From JBAWWY01 sp037144355 (GTDB taxonomy: Bacteria > Bacillota > Clostridia > Peptostreptococcales > Anaerovoracaceae), in the NCBI GenBank assembly GCA_037144355.1, contig JBAWWY010000009.1, positions 1 to 60,822 of the forward strand: a stretch of DNA of 60,822 nucleotides, written 5' to 3'. Below, one piece after another: positions 52,401 to 60,822 of this stretch (the first letter of the stretch is position 1; the number at the start of each line of letters is the position of its first letter). The notes beneath the pieces are model-generated. The model was not told where the DNA came from. It saw only the letters and a list, made by a program, of their open reading frames with translations, and made no database searches. The position numbers and the translations under genes were made by a program.

Positions 52401-54767
52401 TTATTTAAGATAAACTACAGTGACTCCATCGCCACCTTCGTTGTAATTCCCTTTTCTAAAACTATCCACATTCTTGTTTCTTTTAAACATTGACTTCAAA
52501 CCTTCCCTAAGGATGCCCTCGCCTCTGCCATGAATTATTGTAACTTCCTTTAATCCAGCGATGAATGCATCATCCAGATATTTGTCAACTTCCAGTTCAG
52601 CTTCGTCCAGATTCATTCCTCTTACGCTGATGCTTGTTGAGACAGTAAAGGCCTTGGATTTGTACAAATCTCCAAATCTGCCCTTGGCATCTGCTTTTCT
52701 CATCTCGGAATTAGTCTTTGAAATATTTTCCAGCTTTGCACTTACTCTAAGAAGTCCAATCTGAACTATTATTTCATTCTTGTCGTCAGGCAGGGAAATT
52801 ATTTCCCCTATTTGGTCAAGGCTCAGCACTTTTACCTTTTCCCCAATCTTCAGCTGGTTGGCATCAACTGGGTTTTCATTGTAAACTCTTGCAAGTTTTT
52901 CCCGATGTTTATCGCTCTCGCTTTTAATTCTTTTCCTAAGCCCTTCATTTGCCTTGTTTCTTTCGGATATATCCATTTGCTTTTCTAAGTTCTTGAGTTC
53001 TTTCTGAACCTCGTCGGCAAAAACTTTTGTCTCGTTGATTATGTCTCTGGCTTCTTCTTTTGCCTTGCTTATCAATTTTTCCTTTTGACTATCTAAGCTG
53101 GCTCTTTGTTTAGCAATCTCTTCCCTTATTTTTTTTGCTTCCAAATTGAAAAGTATAGCCTCGTCTCTTTGCACTTCAGCTAGTTTCCTGTCCTCTTCTA
53201 TCTTAAGCAACACATCTTCAAACTGCAATTCATCTTTGCTTACAAAGTTTCTCGCCCTGTCAATAATACCCTCAGCCAAGCCGAGTTTCTTAGCAATTTC
53301 AAACGCGTTTGATTTGCCTGGAGTTCCAAGCAGCAGCTTGTATGTGGGACTCAATGTCTCCAAATCAAACTGCATTGAGGCGTTTACAACGCCTTTTTTA
53401 GAAAGCGCGAATTTCTTCAGTTCCGTGTAATGTGTTGTTGCCATGGTCTTTGATCTGGTTTGCAGCAGATATTCTAAAATTGAAATTGCCAAGGCAGCAC
53501 CTTCCGTAGGGTCGGTGCCGGCTCCCAGCTCATCAAGCAATACTAGGCTTCTGTCATCAGCTTTTCCTACTATATCCACAATATTGTTCATATGGGAGGA
53601 AAATGTACTCAAACTCTGTTCTATGCTCTGTTCGTCTCCAATATCGGCAAATATCTTGTTGTAAATAGGTAACTTGGTCCCTTCCAACGCCGGTACGTGA
53701 AGTCCGCTTTGTGCCATCAGTTGAAATAGTCCAACTGTTTTCAAAGTTACTGTTTTACCACCTGTGTTAGGTCCTGTTACCACCATGGTGTTTTCATCGT
53801 TTGTCAAAGTTATATTAATGGGAACCACCTGATTCTTATCTATAAGCGGGTGCCTTCCCCCAATTATCTTCATAAATTTATCTTTTACCATTTCAGGTTC
53901 TGTGGATTTGTATCTTGCCGAAAGTTTTCCTTTGGCAAAAATAAAGTCCAGCTTCGTTATTATATCTTGATTGTTCAATAGCTCAATTTCATATTCGGCC
54001 ACTCTTGCAGAAAGTTCCGCTAGGATTCGTTCTATTTCCAAAATCTCCTTCAGTTCAACTTCCCTCAAGTCGTTGTTCAATTGGACGATTACCTGTGGTT
54101 CTATAAAGAGCGTTGCTCCCTTTGATGACTGGTCATGTACAATCCCTGGGAAATTCTTCTTGTATTCCTGTTTGACTGGAATAACATACCTGCCATCTCT
54201 GATTGTGTAAAGTGAGTCCTGAAGCATGGTTCTGTTGGTTTGTGATGCCACAATGGAAGCCATCTTTGTTTTGATAGCTTCGTTTATTTTGAGCTTTTTT
54301 CTCCTAAGGTCACGAAGTTCCGAGCTTGCATTGTCTGCCATTTCATCTTCGGAAAGAATACATCTGTCAATATCATCCTCAAGCTTTTTATTGTGGAAAA
54401 GCAGTTCTGCTAGACCCGTTATTATTGTTACATTCTTAAAGTCTACATTTAGGAAACTCTTCGTGTTCCGGGCGATTTTCATATTGTATAAAATCTCCAA
54501 AAGCTCTTTCATATTAAGGCATCCGCCCTTTTGAGCCTTTATTAGACTATTTTTAGTGTCAAAAAAAGAACCTAGCGAAATAGAACCTTTTTCCAGGATT
54601 ATTGATGCCGCTTCGGTGGTTTCTCTTTGCCATTCGCTTATTTCATAAGGAATTATAGAAGGCGAAAGATTCGAAACTATTTCCTTGGCCATATTCGTTG
54701 TAGCCAGAGTATGGAGAATATCAACTATCTTGTTGTATTCCAGTACCCGGAATGTCTTCTCATTCAT
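52401..54767 (-). CDS. mutS2: endonuclease MutS2
   Basis: 788 residues. The MutS core and clamp are followed by the ATPase domain with Walker A GPNTGGKTVTLKT and LLDELGAGTDPTEGAAL, then a coiled coil and a C-terminal Smr nuclease domain (SVRGMNLDEAE, IIHGRGEGILREG). MutS2 suppresses recombination and rescues collided ribosomes. It follows zapA by 9 bp in the usual clostridial order. Confidence 0.96.
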   Translation of the reverse strand: MNEKTFRVLEYNKIVDILHTLATTNMAKEIVSNLSPSIIPYEISEWQRETTEAASIILEKGSISLGSFFDTKNSLIKAQKGGCLNMKELLEILYNMKIARNTKSFLNVDFKNVTIITGLAELLFHNKKLEDDIDRCILSEDEMADNASSELRDLRRKKLKINEAIKTKMASIVASQTNRTMLQDSLYTIRDGRYVIPVKQEYKKNFPGIVHDQSSKGATLFIEPQVIVQLNNDLREVELKEILEIERILAELSARVAEYEIELLNNQDIITKLDFIFAKGKLSARYKSTEPEMVKDKFMKIIGGRHPLIDKNQVVPINITLTNDENTMVVTGPNTGGKTVTLKTVGLFQLMAQSGLHVPALEGTKLPIYNKIFADIGDEQSIEQSLSTFSSHMNNIVDIVGKADDRSLVLLDELGAGTDPTEGAALAISILEYLLQTRSKTMATTHYTELKKFALSKKGVVNASMQFDLETLSPTYKLLLGTPGKSNAFEIAKKLGLAEGIIDRARNFVSKDELQFEDVLLKIEEDRKLAEVQRDEAILFNLEAKKIREEIAKQRASLDSQKEKLISKAKEEARDIINETKVFADEVQKELKNLEKQMDISERNKANEGLRKRIKSESDKHREKLARVYNENPVDANQLKIGEKVKVLSLDQIGEIISLPDDKNEIIVQIGLLRVSAKLENISKTNSEMRKADAKGRFGDLYKSKAFTVSTSISVRGMNLDEAELEVDKYLDDAFIAGLKEVTIIHGRGEGILREGLKSMFKRNKNVDSFRKGNYNEGGDGVTVVYLK

Positions 54768-54776
54768 TTATCATTC

Positions 54777-55397
54777 TTAATCGACTATTTTTTTATATCG
54801 ATCCAGTTCTCCTTTGAGTTGAATATTTTCCATCTGTAAATCGAAGAAACTATTTTCCATTTCCTTGCATTTTTCCGCAAGGTCAATGATTTCCTGATTT
54901 GCTGATTCATTTGAATCCTTTGTAAGTCTTGACTGGTTTGCGGCATCCTCATATTTGTTCTTTAATTCATCATACCGTTTTTCCAATTCTTCCTGCTTTT
55001 TTGCAAAACTTTGAATTTCAATATTTTTCTCTTCAAGCTTGTTTCTAAGATCTATTGCCTGTTCCACGCTTGAGTGTGCATCTTCCTTATATTGCAAAAA
55101 GCTATTCTTGGCTTCATCCCAAAGTTTAACATAATGCATTGTGTCCTTTGACAATCTAAGGTTTTCCTGCTCCAACTGGCTGTATGCTTCTTTAAGTTTG
55201 AATAATTCCTCAGCTGTGTTTACTGATGCCAAGACTGAAATTTGAGATAATGAAGCACCTATGGCTTTTTCCGCTATTTCCTGCATCTTTCCATCAACAT
55301 AGCTGGCGATATTCAAAATTTCTTCCTTTTTCGAATCACCTGATAAAATATAATCCACGCCAAATATTTTTACATTTACACGAATACGATCTTCCAT
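54777..55397 (-). CDS. zapA: cell division protein ZapA with long coiled coil
   Basis: 206 residues. The first ~90 match ZapA (RVNVKIFGVDYILSGDSKKEEILNIASYVDGKM), which binds and bundles FtsZ; the rest is a charged coiled coil (ENLRLSKD... EKNIEIQSFAKKQEELEKRYDELKNK), giving a protein twice the size of the enterobacterial form. GGAGGAG precedes the start. The FtsZ gene lies about 4.4 kb upstream in the same direction. Confidence 0.88.
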   Translation of the reverse strand: MEDRIRVNVKIFGVDYILSGDSKKEEILNIASYVDGKMQEIAEKAIGASLSQISVLASVNTAEELFKLKEAYSQLEQENLRLSKDTMHYVKLWDEAKNSFLQYKEDAHSSVEQAIDLRNKLEEKNIEIQSFAKKQEELEKRYDELKNKYEDAANQSRLTKDSNESANQEIIDLAEKCKEMENSFFDLQMENIQLKGELDRYKKIVD

Positions 55398-55410
55398 TTT
55401 GATTCTCCTC

Positions 55411-57807
55411 CTACACTTCCCTGAGCACAGCGTTTAATCTTTTAGCTAGTTCTGCTAGAATTACATTATGTACTTTTGCCACTTCTTCATCAGTCAGTGT
55501 CTTGTTTGGATCCCTATAGTAAAGTTTAAAAGCGAGACTCTTGTGTCCCTCTTTTACCTGCTTGCCTCGATATACATCAAAAAGTTCAACACTTTCAAGT
55601 AATTGCCCGCCATTGCTTAAAACAATTTCATTTATGGAATCCACACTTACTTCTTCTGATACAAGAAGTGCTATATCCCTTGATATGCCTGGGTATTTTG
55701 GAAGTGGTGAGTATAGCCTTTCTATGTCAGCTGCCTTGTATACTCTATCAAGATCGACTTCGGCAAGGTTTACCCTTTGTGCGAATCCATATCTCTCTAA
55801 AACATCTGGATGGATTTCTCCTATAATACCTACGATTATATCTTCAATGACAATTTCCGCGCATCTTCCAAAATGGAAAATAGGCATATCTTCTTTTACT
55901 CTGAACTTGGCATTTTTAATTCCCAAGGGTTTAAATAATTCTTCCACGAATCCCTTTATAGTAAAGAAGCTTTCTCCATCACCATAACTGGCCATGCTTA
56001 AATATTCTATCTGGGTTGGGAGCCCGTCAATATCTTTTACGGAATTATGAAATACATTTCCTATCTCAAAAGCCCTTACACTGGGAATATTTCGGGAGTT
56101 GTTTCTTGCTAGTACTTCCAGCATGTTGGAAATCAAGGTTGTCCTCATTATGCTGGTGTCTTCTCCCAATGGATTAATCAATGTTACATAATCCCTAAGT
56201 TCACTATTCTCTGGAGCATTTATCTTGTCCAACACTTTGGGGTTTGTAAACGAAAAAGTTTGTATTTCATTCAATCCCATTGCAATAAGATTATCTTTGA
56301 CTATTTCCCTTAAATTCTGTTCCCTGGATATTTTGGACACCATGTTTCCCTTTGGAAGAGTTGTGGGCATTTTATCATATCCATATATTCTGGCTACTTC
56401 CTCGGTAAAGTCGATTTCTGTCATCAAATCCTGTCTAACAGTTGGGGGTGTTACTATCATAATATCCCCATGCACTTCGACATCCATTTCCAAGCCTATG
56501 AATATTTTTTTCATATCTTCTGTAGATAAATTCAAACCAAGAATCTTATTGACTCTGCTGGTACGTACTTTTGTCGAAATCTTTTTGTGAACCACTGGAT
56601 AGATATCCACAATTTCCTTTACAACGGTTCCGAATCCCAACTCTTCAATTAGCTTGCAGGCTCTCTCACATGCTACGTTTGCGATATTTGCATCTATTCC
56701 CTTTTCAAATCTGCTCGAAGCCTCCGTTCTAAGTCCAAGTTTCTTTGAAGTGCTTCTGATGGAATCTCCACTGAAATTTGCAGATTCAATCAATATGGTA
56801 TTTGTATTACCTGTTATTTCAGAATCTATTCCACCCATGACACCAGCAATTGCAAGGCTTCTCGATTCATCCTTTATCAGCAGCATATTCTCGGATAGGA
56901 TTCTTATGGATCCATCAAGCGTGGTGAATGTTTCTCCTTCTTTTGCTTTTTCAACAATTATATGTCCATTGCTTACAAAAGAAAGGTCGAAAGCATGAAG
57001 GGGCTGTCCGTACTCCAGCATCACATAGTTTGTTATATCTACTATGTTGTTTATTGGCCTCATACCGGCGTTTATAAGCCTTTTTTGAAGCCACCATGGG
57101 GATGCCACAATCTTGATATCTTTGACTACTTTTGCGCAATATCTGTTGCATAACTCAGGTGATTTAATCTCCACCTTTGCATAATTTCTAACTGAGTCTA
57201 TTTCATGTTCCGAAGCGGTCTTGGGATATTCCAGCTTAACCCCGGTTATGCAAGCCAGTTCCCTTGCTATCCCCAGCATGCTCAGACAATCAGGCCTATT
57301 AGGAGTGATTTCAAATTCCACTATTTTTTCTTCCATCTCCAAGGCTTTCTTCACATCTTGCCCCAGTGTGTATTCCTTGTCTAATATAAATATCCCATCC
57401 TTCTGATGAATGGGTATCAGTTTGTCCTCAAATCCAAGCTCCTTGCATGAGCAAAGCATTCCGTTAGAAGGAACGTCGCGAAGTGTTCCATTTTTTATTG
57501 TCACTCCACCTGAAATAACTGCCCCGTCCAGTGCCACGGGAACATAAGCTCCTACGAATACATTGGTGGCTCCAGTAACAATCTGAATGGCCTGTGATCC
57601 TATGTCAACTTGGGTTATGGATAATTTGTCGGCATTTGGGTGTTTTTCTATGGAAACAATTTTCCCCACAACGACATTGCTGAATTCATTCCCAAATTCA
57701 AATACTGTTTCAACATTTGAACCTGACATTATCATGCGTTCGCAAAATTCATCGATCTCCATATCAAATTCTATGTAACTTTTTAACCAGCTAATTGGTA
57801 CCAACAT
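55411..57807 (-). CDS. pheT: phenylalanyl-tRNA synthetase, beta subunit
   Basis: 798 residues of usual domain order: N-terminal tRNA-binding EMAP-like domain (VVVGKIVSIEKHPNADKLSITQVD), B3/B4 editing domain (NNIVDITNYVMLEYGQPLHAFD), B5 domain, catalytic-like domain (RAFEIGNVF) and the C-terminal FDX-ACB domain (YPGISRDIALLV). It works with PheS. Confidence 0.97.
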   Translation of the reverse strand: MLVPISWLKSYIEFDMEIDEFCERMIMSGSNVETVFEFGNEFSNVVVGKIVSIEKHPNADKLSITQVDIGSQAIQIVTGATNVFVGAYVPVALDGAVISGGVTIKNGTLRDVPSNGMLCSCKELGFEDKLIPIHQKDGIFILDKEYTLGQDVKKALEMEEKIVEFEITPNRPDCLSMLGIARELACITGVKLEYPKTASEHEIDSVRNYAKVEIKSPELCNRYCAKVVKDIKIVASPWWLQKRLINAGMRPINNIVDITNYVMLEYGQPLHAFDLSFVSNGHIIVEKAKEGETFTTLDGSIRILSENMLLIKDESRSLAIAGVMGGIDSEITGNTNTILIESANFSGDSIRSTSKKLGLRTEASSRFEKGIDANIANVACERACKLIEELGFGTVVKEIVDIYPVVHKKISTKVRTSRVNKILGLNLSTEDMKKIFIGLEMDVEVHGDIMIVTPPTVRQDLMTEIDFTEEVARIYGYDKMPTTLPKGNMVSKISREQNLREIVKDNLIAMGLNEIQTFSFTNPKVLDKINAPENSELRDYVTLINPLGEDTSIMRTTLISNMLEVLARNNSRNIPSVRAFEIGNVFHNSVKDIDGLPTQIEYLSMASYGDGESFFTIKGFVEELFKPLGIKNAKFRVKEDMPIFHFGRCAEIVIEDIIVGIIGEIHPDVLERYGFAQRVNLAEVDLDRVYKAADIERLYSPLPKYPGISRDIALLVSEEVSVDSINEIVLSNGGQLLESVELFDVYRGKQVKEGHKSLAFKLYYRDPNKTLTDEEVAKVHNVILAELAKRLNAVLREV

Positions 57808-57818
57808 AATTCTGCCTC

Positions 57819-58841
57819 CTATTTGAACTGCTTTATGAAACGCATGTCATTTTCATAAAACAATCTTATATCATCTATTTCACATCTGAGCATGGCAATT
57901 CTCTCAACACCCATGCCAAAAGCGAATCCTGTAAACTTCTCTGTATCCACGTTTCCCACGGCAAGCACATTTGGATGTACCATGCCGCAGCCTAGGATTT
58001 CAATCCATCCGCTTCCCTTGCAGACCCTGCAGCCTATGCCTCCACATTTGAAGCATGACACATCGACCTCGGCACTTGGTTCGGTAAATGGAAAGTGATG
58101 TGGTCTAAATTTCGTCCTTACTTTTGTTCCAAATAGTTCTTTTGCGAAGGCATCCAAAGTACCCTTCAGGTCCGCCATGGATATCCCCTCGTCAACTGCC
58201 AATCCCTCAACTTGATGGAACATTGGCGTATGAGTAGCATCAGGAGTATCGCATCTGAAACATCTGCCTGGAGAAATAACCTTGATTGGAGGCTTTTCTT
58301 TCAGCAGTGTTCTGATTTGTACTGGAGATGTTTGAGTTCTAAGTAAAATGTCATTTGTAATGTAGAAAGTATCAGTCAAATCCCTGGCGGGATGATTTTC
58401 CTTTGCATTTAGAGCGTCGAAATTGTGAAAAACAGTTTCAATCTCTGGACCTTCGGCTATTTGATAACCCATGCTTTTAAAGACCCTGGATATATCCTCG
58501 ATAGTCTTGGTAATCGGATGTTTGACCCCAAGATCCAAAATGATTCCGGGTTCAGTAACATCTATCTTTTCAGACTTGAATCTTTCCCTTTTCTGAGCAT
58601 CCTTCATGTTATCGAAAGCTTTTTCCAGCATGGATTCAATTTCCGACCTAACTTCATTTGCTGCCTTGCCAAAAGATTTTCTCTCTTCATCCCCCAATGA
58701 TCCCATTGATCTAAGAATCTCTGTAAGCTTGCCTTTCTTACCAAGAAGCTTGACTCTTATTTCTTCTGCATCGCTTAGAGATGCAATACTTTTCAGTTGC
58801 TCTTTTGCATCCTGCAAAATATCCTTAAGTTGATTCTGCAT
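57819..58841 (-). CDS. pheS: phenylalanyl-tRNA synthetase, alpha subunit
   Basis: About 340 residues with the ATG at 58841 as start (GGAGGGAAATT upstream); a longer reading frame exists but lacks such a site. Class II motifs: FHNFDALNAKENHPARD, RTQTSPVQIRTL, GRCFRCDTPDATHTPMFHQVEG and GFAFGMGVERIAML. An uncommon CFKCGGIGCRVCKGSGW zinc-ribbon-like insert (CxxC...CxxC) lies near residue 275, as in many clostridial PheS proteins. Confidence 0.97.
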   Translation of the reverse strand: MQNQLKDILQDAKEQLKSIASLSDAEEIRVKLLGKKGKLTEILRSMGSLGDEERKSFGKAANEVRSEIESMLEKAFDNMKDAQKRERFKSEKIDVTEPGIILDLGVKHPITKTIEDISRVFKSMGYQIAEGPEIETVFHNFDALNAKENHPARDLTDTFYITNDILLRTQTSPVQIRTLLKEKPPIKVISPGRCFRCDTPDATHTPMFHQVEGLAVDEGISMADLKGTLDAFAKELFGTKVRTKFRPHHFPFTEPSAEVDVSCFKCGGIGCRVCKGSGWIEILGCGMVHPNVLAVGNVDTEKFTGFAFGMGVERIAMLRCEIDDIRLFYENDMRFIKQFK

Positions 58842-58909
58842 AATTTCCCTCCAAATCCAATCTTCTATTTGTATATGATTCAATTACTTCTATTAATTTT
58901 GTTCATGCC

Positions 58910-59701
58910 TCACATGTTTTGTCTAACACTTTCATAGATTATTATGGATGCCGCAACTGCCGCATTCAATGACTCTGTATCACTTTTCATTGGAATTGTT
59001 ACAAGCTGGTCGGCATTGTCAATTAATTCCTTGCTTGCACCGCTTCCTTCGTTTCCAATGACCAGTGCAATTCTGCCCTTTAGATCCTCATCGAAATAGC
59101 TTTTGCCCCCGGAAACCGTGGTACATAATATTCTTCTTCCGCTGCTCCTAATAATTTGCAACGCCTGGTCCTCATTTTCAAAAAACACGAAAGGCACTCT
59201 GAAAATGGCTCCGGCAGTAGCTCTCACTACTTTGCTTGAATAGATATCCCCTGAACCTTTTATTATGCCAATGCATGAAACACCCGCGGCATCGCAGGTT
59301 CTGATAATTGTGCCCAAATTCCCCGGATCTTGAAGCTTGTCTATTACAATCATGAATGAGTTGTTTTCTTTTGCAGAGTCTATTGAATATTTTTTCTTGC
59401 CTACTACTCCCAGAAACCCCTGCGAGGCTTTTGTGTCGGCGATGCTATTGAACAATTCATTATCCACGGTAAAGTATTCTATATTGTTATCTTTAATGTG
59501 TTTGACTAGGTTTTTGCTTTCAACGCCATCGCAATTTTCCCTGACCAGCACGACATTTATTTCCGCATGTTCTTTTATAGCTTCCACTATCAAATTTGGC
59601 CCTTCAACGACAAACAAAGAAAGCTCATCTCTGATCTTCTTTGTTTCAAGCTGTCTAACCAGCTTGATGAATTTATTGTCCTTGGATTTTATATCAGCCA
59701 T
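58910..59701 (-). CDS. TrmH/SpoU-family RNA methyltransferase
   Basis: 263 residues: an N-terminal substrate-binding domain (SKDNKFIKLVRQLETKKIRDE) followed by a SPOUT knot with the three family motifs (LQDPGNLGTIIRTCDAAG, ALVIGNEGSGAS, VTIPMKSDTESLNAAVAASIIIYE). It probably 2'-O-methylates rRNA in the cytoplasm. It often sits upstream of pheST in Firmicutes. Confidence 0.92.
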   Translation of the reverse strand: MADIKSKDNKFIKLVRQLETKKIRDELSLFVVEGPNLIVEAIKEHAEINVVLVRENCDGVESKNLVKHIKDNNIEYFTVDNELFNSIADTKASQGFLGVVGKKKYSIDSAKENNSFMIVIDKLQDPGNLGTIIRTCDAAGVSCIGIIKGSGDIYSSKVVRATAGAIFRVPFVFFENEDQALQIIRSSGRRILCTTVSGGKSYFDEDLKGRIALVIGNEGSGASKELIDNADQLVTIPMKSDTESLNAAVAASIIIYESVRQNM

Positions 59702-59718
59702 TTCTTTTCCTTATTATT

Positions 59719-59745
59719 AAAAAGCCGGTTATTTATACCGGCTTG
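59719..59745 (-). terminator. terminator of ftsZ
   Basis: AAGCCGGT (59722-59729) pairs with ACCGGCTT (59737-59744), followed by TTTTT on the minus strand, just after the ftsZ stop. Confidence 0.85.
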
Positions 59746-59754
59746 ATTTTTTAT

Positions 59755-60822
59755 TTAAAAATTACCTTTATTTTCTTTTAAAAAGCTCGGTATGTCAAAA
59801 TTTGAATTTTCACCTAAGCCGCTATATTTTGGTGTATTTTGCGGTCTTAAGCCATCACCGTCGAAAATAAGTTCTTTAATTTCATCATCTGCCGGATTAT
59901 CCTTAATATCGATTTTTATAATCGTCTCAAAACTTCGATCTTCAAAACCAGTTGCAATAACCGTAATCTTGATCTCGTTTTCCATATCCTCTTTGATCGA
60001 TGTTCCGAATATTACAATTGCATCCCTATCTGCAGCTTTTTCTATCAAATCCGCTGCTTCATTAACTTCAAGCATTCCGAGATCATATCCGCCAGTTATA
60101 TTAAGCAATATGGCCTTTGCTCCATTGATCGAAGTTTCTAGAAGTGGACTTTCTATTGCTTCCTTGACAGCCTTGCTTACTCTGTCTTCACCGCTTCCTC
60201 GTCCCACTCCCATGTGGGCTATTCCTCTTTCGTTCATGATTGTTTTTACATCTGCAAAGTCCAGGTTTATAAGACCAGCTTCCGCTATCAAATCTGAAAT
60301 GCCCTGTACCCCTTGCTTTAAAACGTCATCAGCCATGGTAAAAGCATCAAGCATGGATGTGTTTTTTTCAGATATTTGAAGCAATTTGTCATTTGGAACA
60401 ATTACCAATGAATCTACATATTTTTTGAGGAATTTGATTCCAAGATCCGCATGCTCTCTTCTTTTTTTACCCTCAAATGTAAATGGCCTCGTTACTACTC
60501 CAACAGTAAGTATTCCTAAGTCCTTTGCTGCTTTTGCAATGATTGGAGCGGCTCCTGTGCCCGTTCCTCCGCCCATGCCCACGGTAATAAATACCATGTC
60601 CGAACCGGTCATTTGTTTGATTATGGCTTCTATATTTTCTTCAGCTGCCTTTTGTCCGATTTCAGGATTTGCTCCAGCTCCAAGACCTCTGGTCAGTTTT
60701 TCACCTATTTGTATTTTTATTTCAGCCTTTGAACCATCAAGCGCTTGTTTATCAGTATTTACAGCGATAAAATCAATTCCCTTGAGGCCTCCATCTATCA
60801 TACGGTTTACAGCATTGCTGCC
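59755..60822 (-). CDS. ftsZ: cell division protein FtsZ (5'-truncated at the window end)
   Basis: 355 residues are visible; the start lies beyond the window, as the sequence enters in frame at GSNAVNR, part of the first nucleotide motif. The tubulin signature GGGTGTGAAPIIAKAAKDLG, the T6/T7 region (NLDFADVKTIMN) and the C-terminal tail PSFLKENKGNF are present. FtsZ polymerises with GTP to form the division ring. Confidence 0.97.
   Translation of the reverse strand, partial: GSNAVNRMIDGGLKGIDFIAVNTDKQALDGSKAEIKIQIGEKLTRGLGAGANPEIGQKAAEENIEAIIKQMTGSDMVFITVGMGGGTGTGAAPIIAKAAKDLGILTVGVVTRPFTFEGKKRREHADLGIKFLKKYVDSLVIVPNDKLLQISEKNTSMLDAFTMADDVLKQGVQGISDLIAEAGLINLDFADVKTIMNERGIAHMGVGRGSGEDRVSKAVKEAIESPLLETSINGAKAILLNITGGYDLGMLEVNEAADLIEKAADRDAIVIFGTSIKEDMENEIKITVIATGFEDRSFETIIKIDIKDNPADDEIKELIFDGDGLRPQNTPKYSGLGENSNFDIPSFLKENKGNF

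Noticed and set aside
58842..58909. T-box leader in front of pheS
   Set aside because: The gap is only about 70 bp and lacks the conserved T-box sequence and a specifier stem.

Overview
The window comes from a low-GC, Gram-positive, strictly anaerobic bacterium, most likely a member of the Clostridia. The evidence is pyruvate:ferredoxin oxidoreductase, indolepyruvate:ferredoxin oxidoreductase, an Nfn-type transhydrogenase, RnfB-like ferredoxins, corrinoid methyltransferases, several radical SAM enzymes, AGGAGG-type ribosome binding sites and the order pheS-pheT-zapA-mutS2. I cannot place the genus from sequence alone. Almost every gene is on the minus strand, so operons read from high to low coordinates.

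Layout. 1-1.1 kb: a tRNA-Thr and a prepilin fused to leucine-rich repeats. 1.5-24 kb: a corrinoid and electron-transfer region with two CobW-type GTPases, a glycerol-facilitator-type channel, a PocR-AraC regulator, two copies of an unusual UroD-type methyltransferase fused to a thioredoxin fold, NfnAB, PFOR, a duplicated RnfB-like polyferredoxin, a hotdog thioesterase, a sodium-pump decarboxylase beta subunit with a 49-residue partner, a RamA/RACo-type corrinoid activator, alanine dehydrogenase and an antiporter. 24-43 kb: a catabolic island with one corrinoid protein, two MttB-family methyltransferases on either side of a ureohydrolase, a PhzF protein, three class I/II aminotransferases, an ornithine-cyclodeaminase-type dehydrogenase, a lysine-2,3-aminomutase-type radical enzyme, a class V PLP enzyme, a sodium:solute symporter operon and a divergent MocR regulator. 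43.4-43.8 kb: tRNA genes for Asn, Leu and fMet. 43.8-60.8 kb: housekeeping genes (iorBA, radical SAM proteins, argS, idi, mutS2, zapA, pheTS, a TrmH-type methylase and a 5'-truncated ftsZ).

How the genes may work together (inference). The symporter brings in an N-methylated, probably amino-acid-like compound. The MttB proteins move methyl groups to the corrinoid protein, RamA rescues oxidised cobalt using electrons from the ferredoxin modules, and the UroD-thioredoxin fusions take the methyl group from the corrinoid. The demethylated, possibly guanidino or diamino, skeleton is then handled by the ureohydrolase, cyclodeaminase, aminotransferases and aminomutase, ending near alanine and pyruvate, which alanine dehydrogenase and PFOR oxidise. 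No gene for a pterin-binding methyltransferase to tetrahydrofolate is present in the window.

The strongest new observation is regulatory. The same 31-bp bipartite element occurs four times, each at an identical position next to a -35/-10 pair, in front of the aminotransferase-MttB operon, the class V/aminomutase operon, the symporter operon and a 63-codon gene. This defines a probable MocR regulon that ties these units into one pathway.
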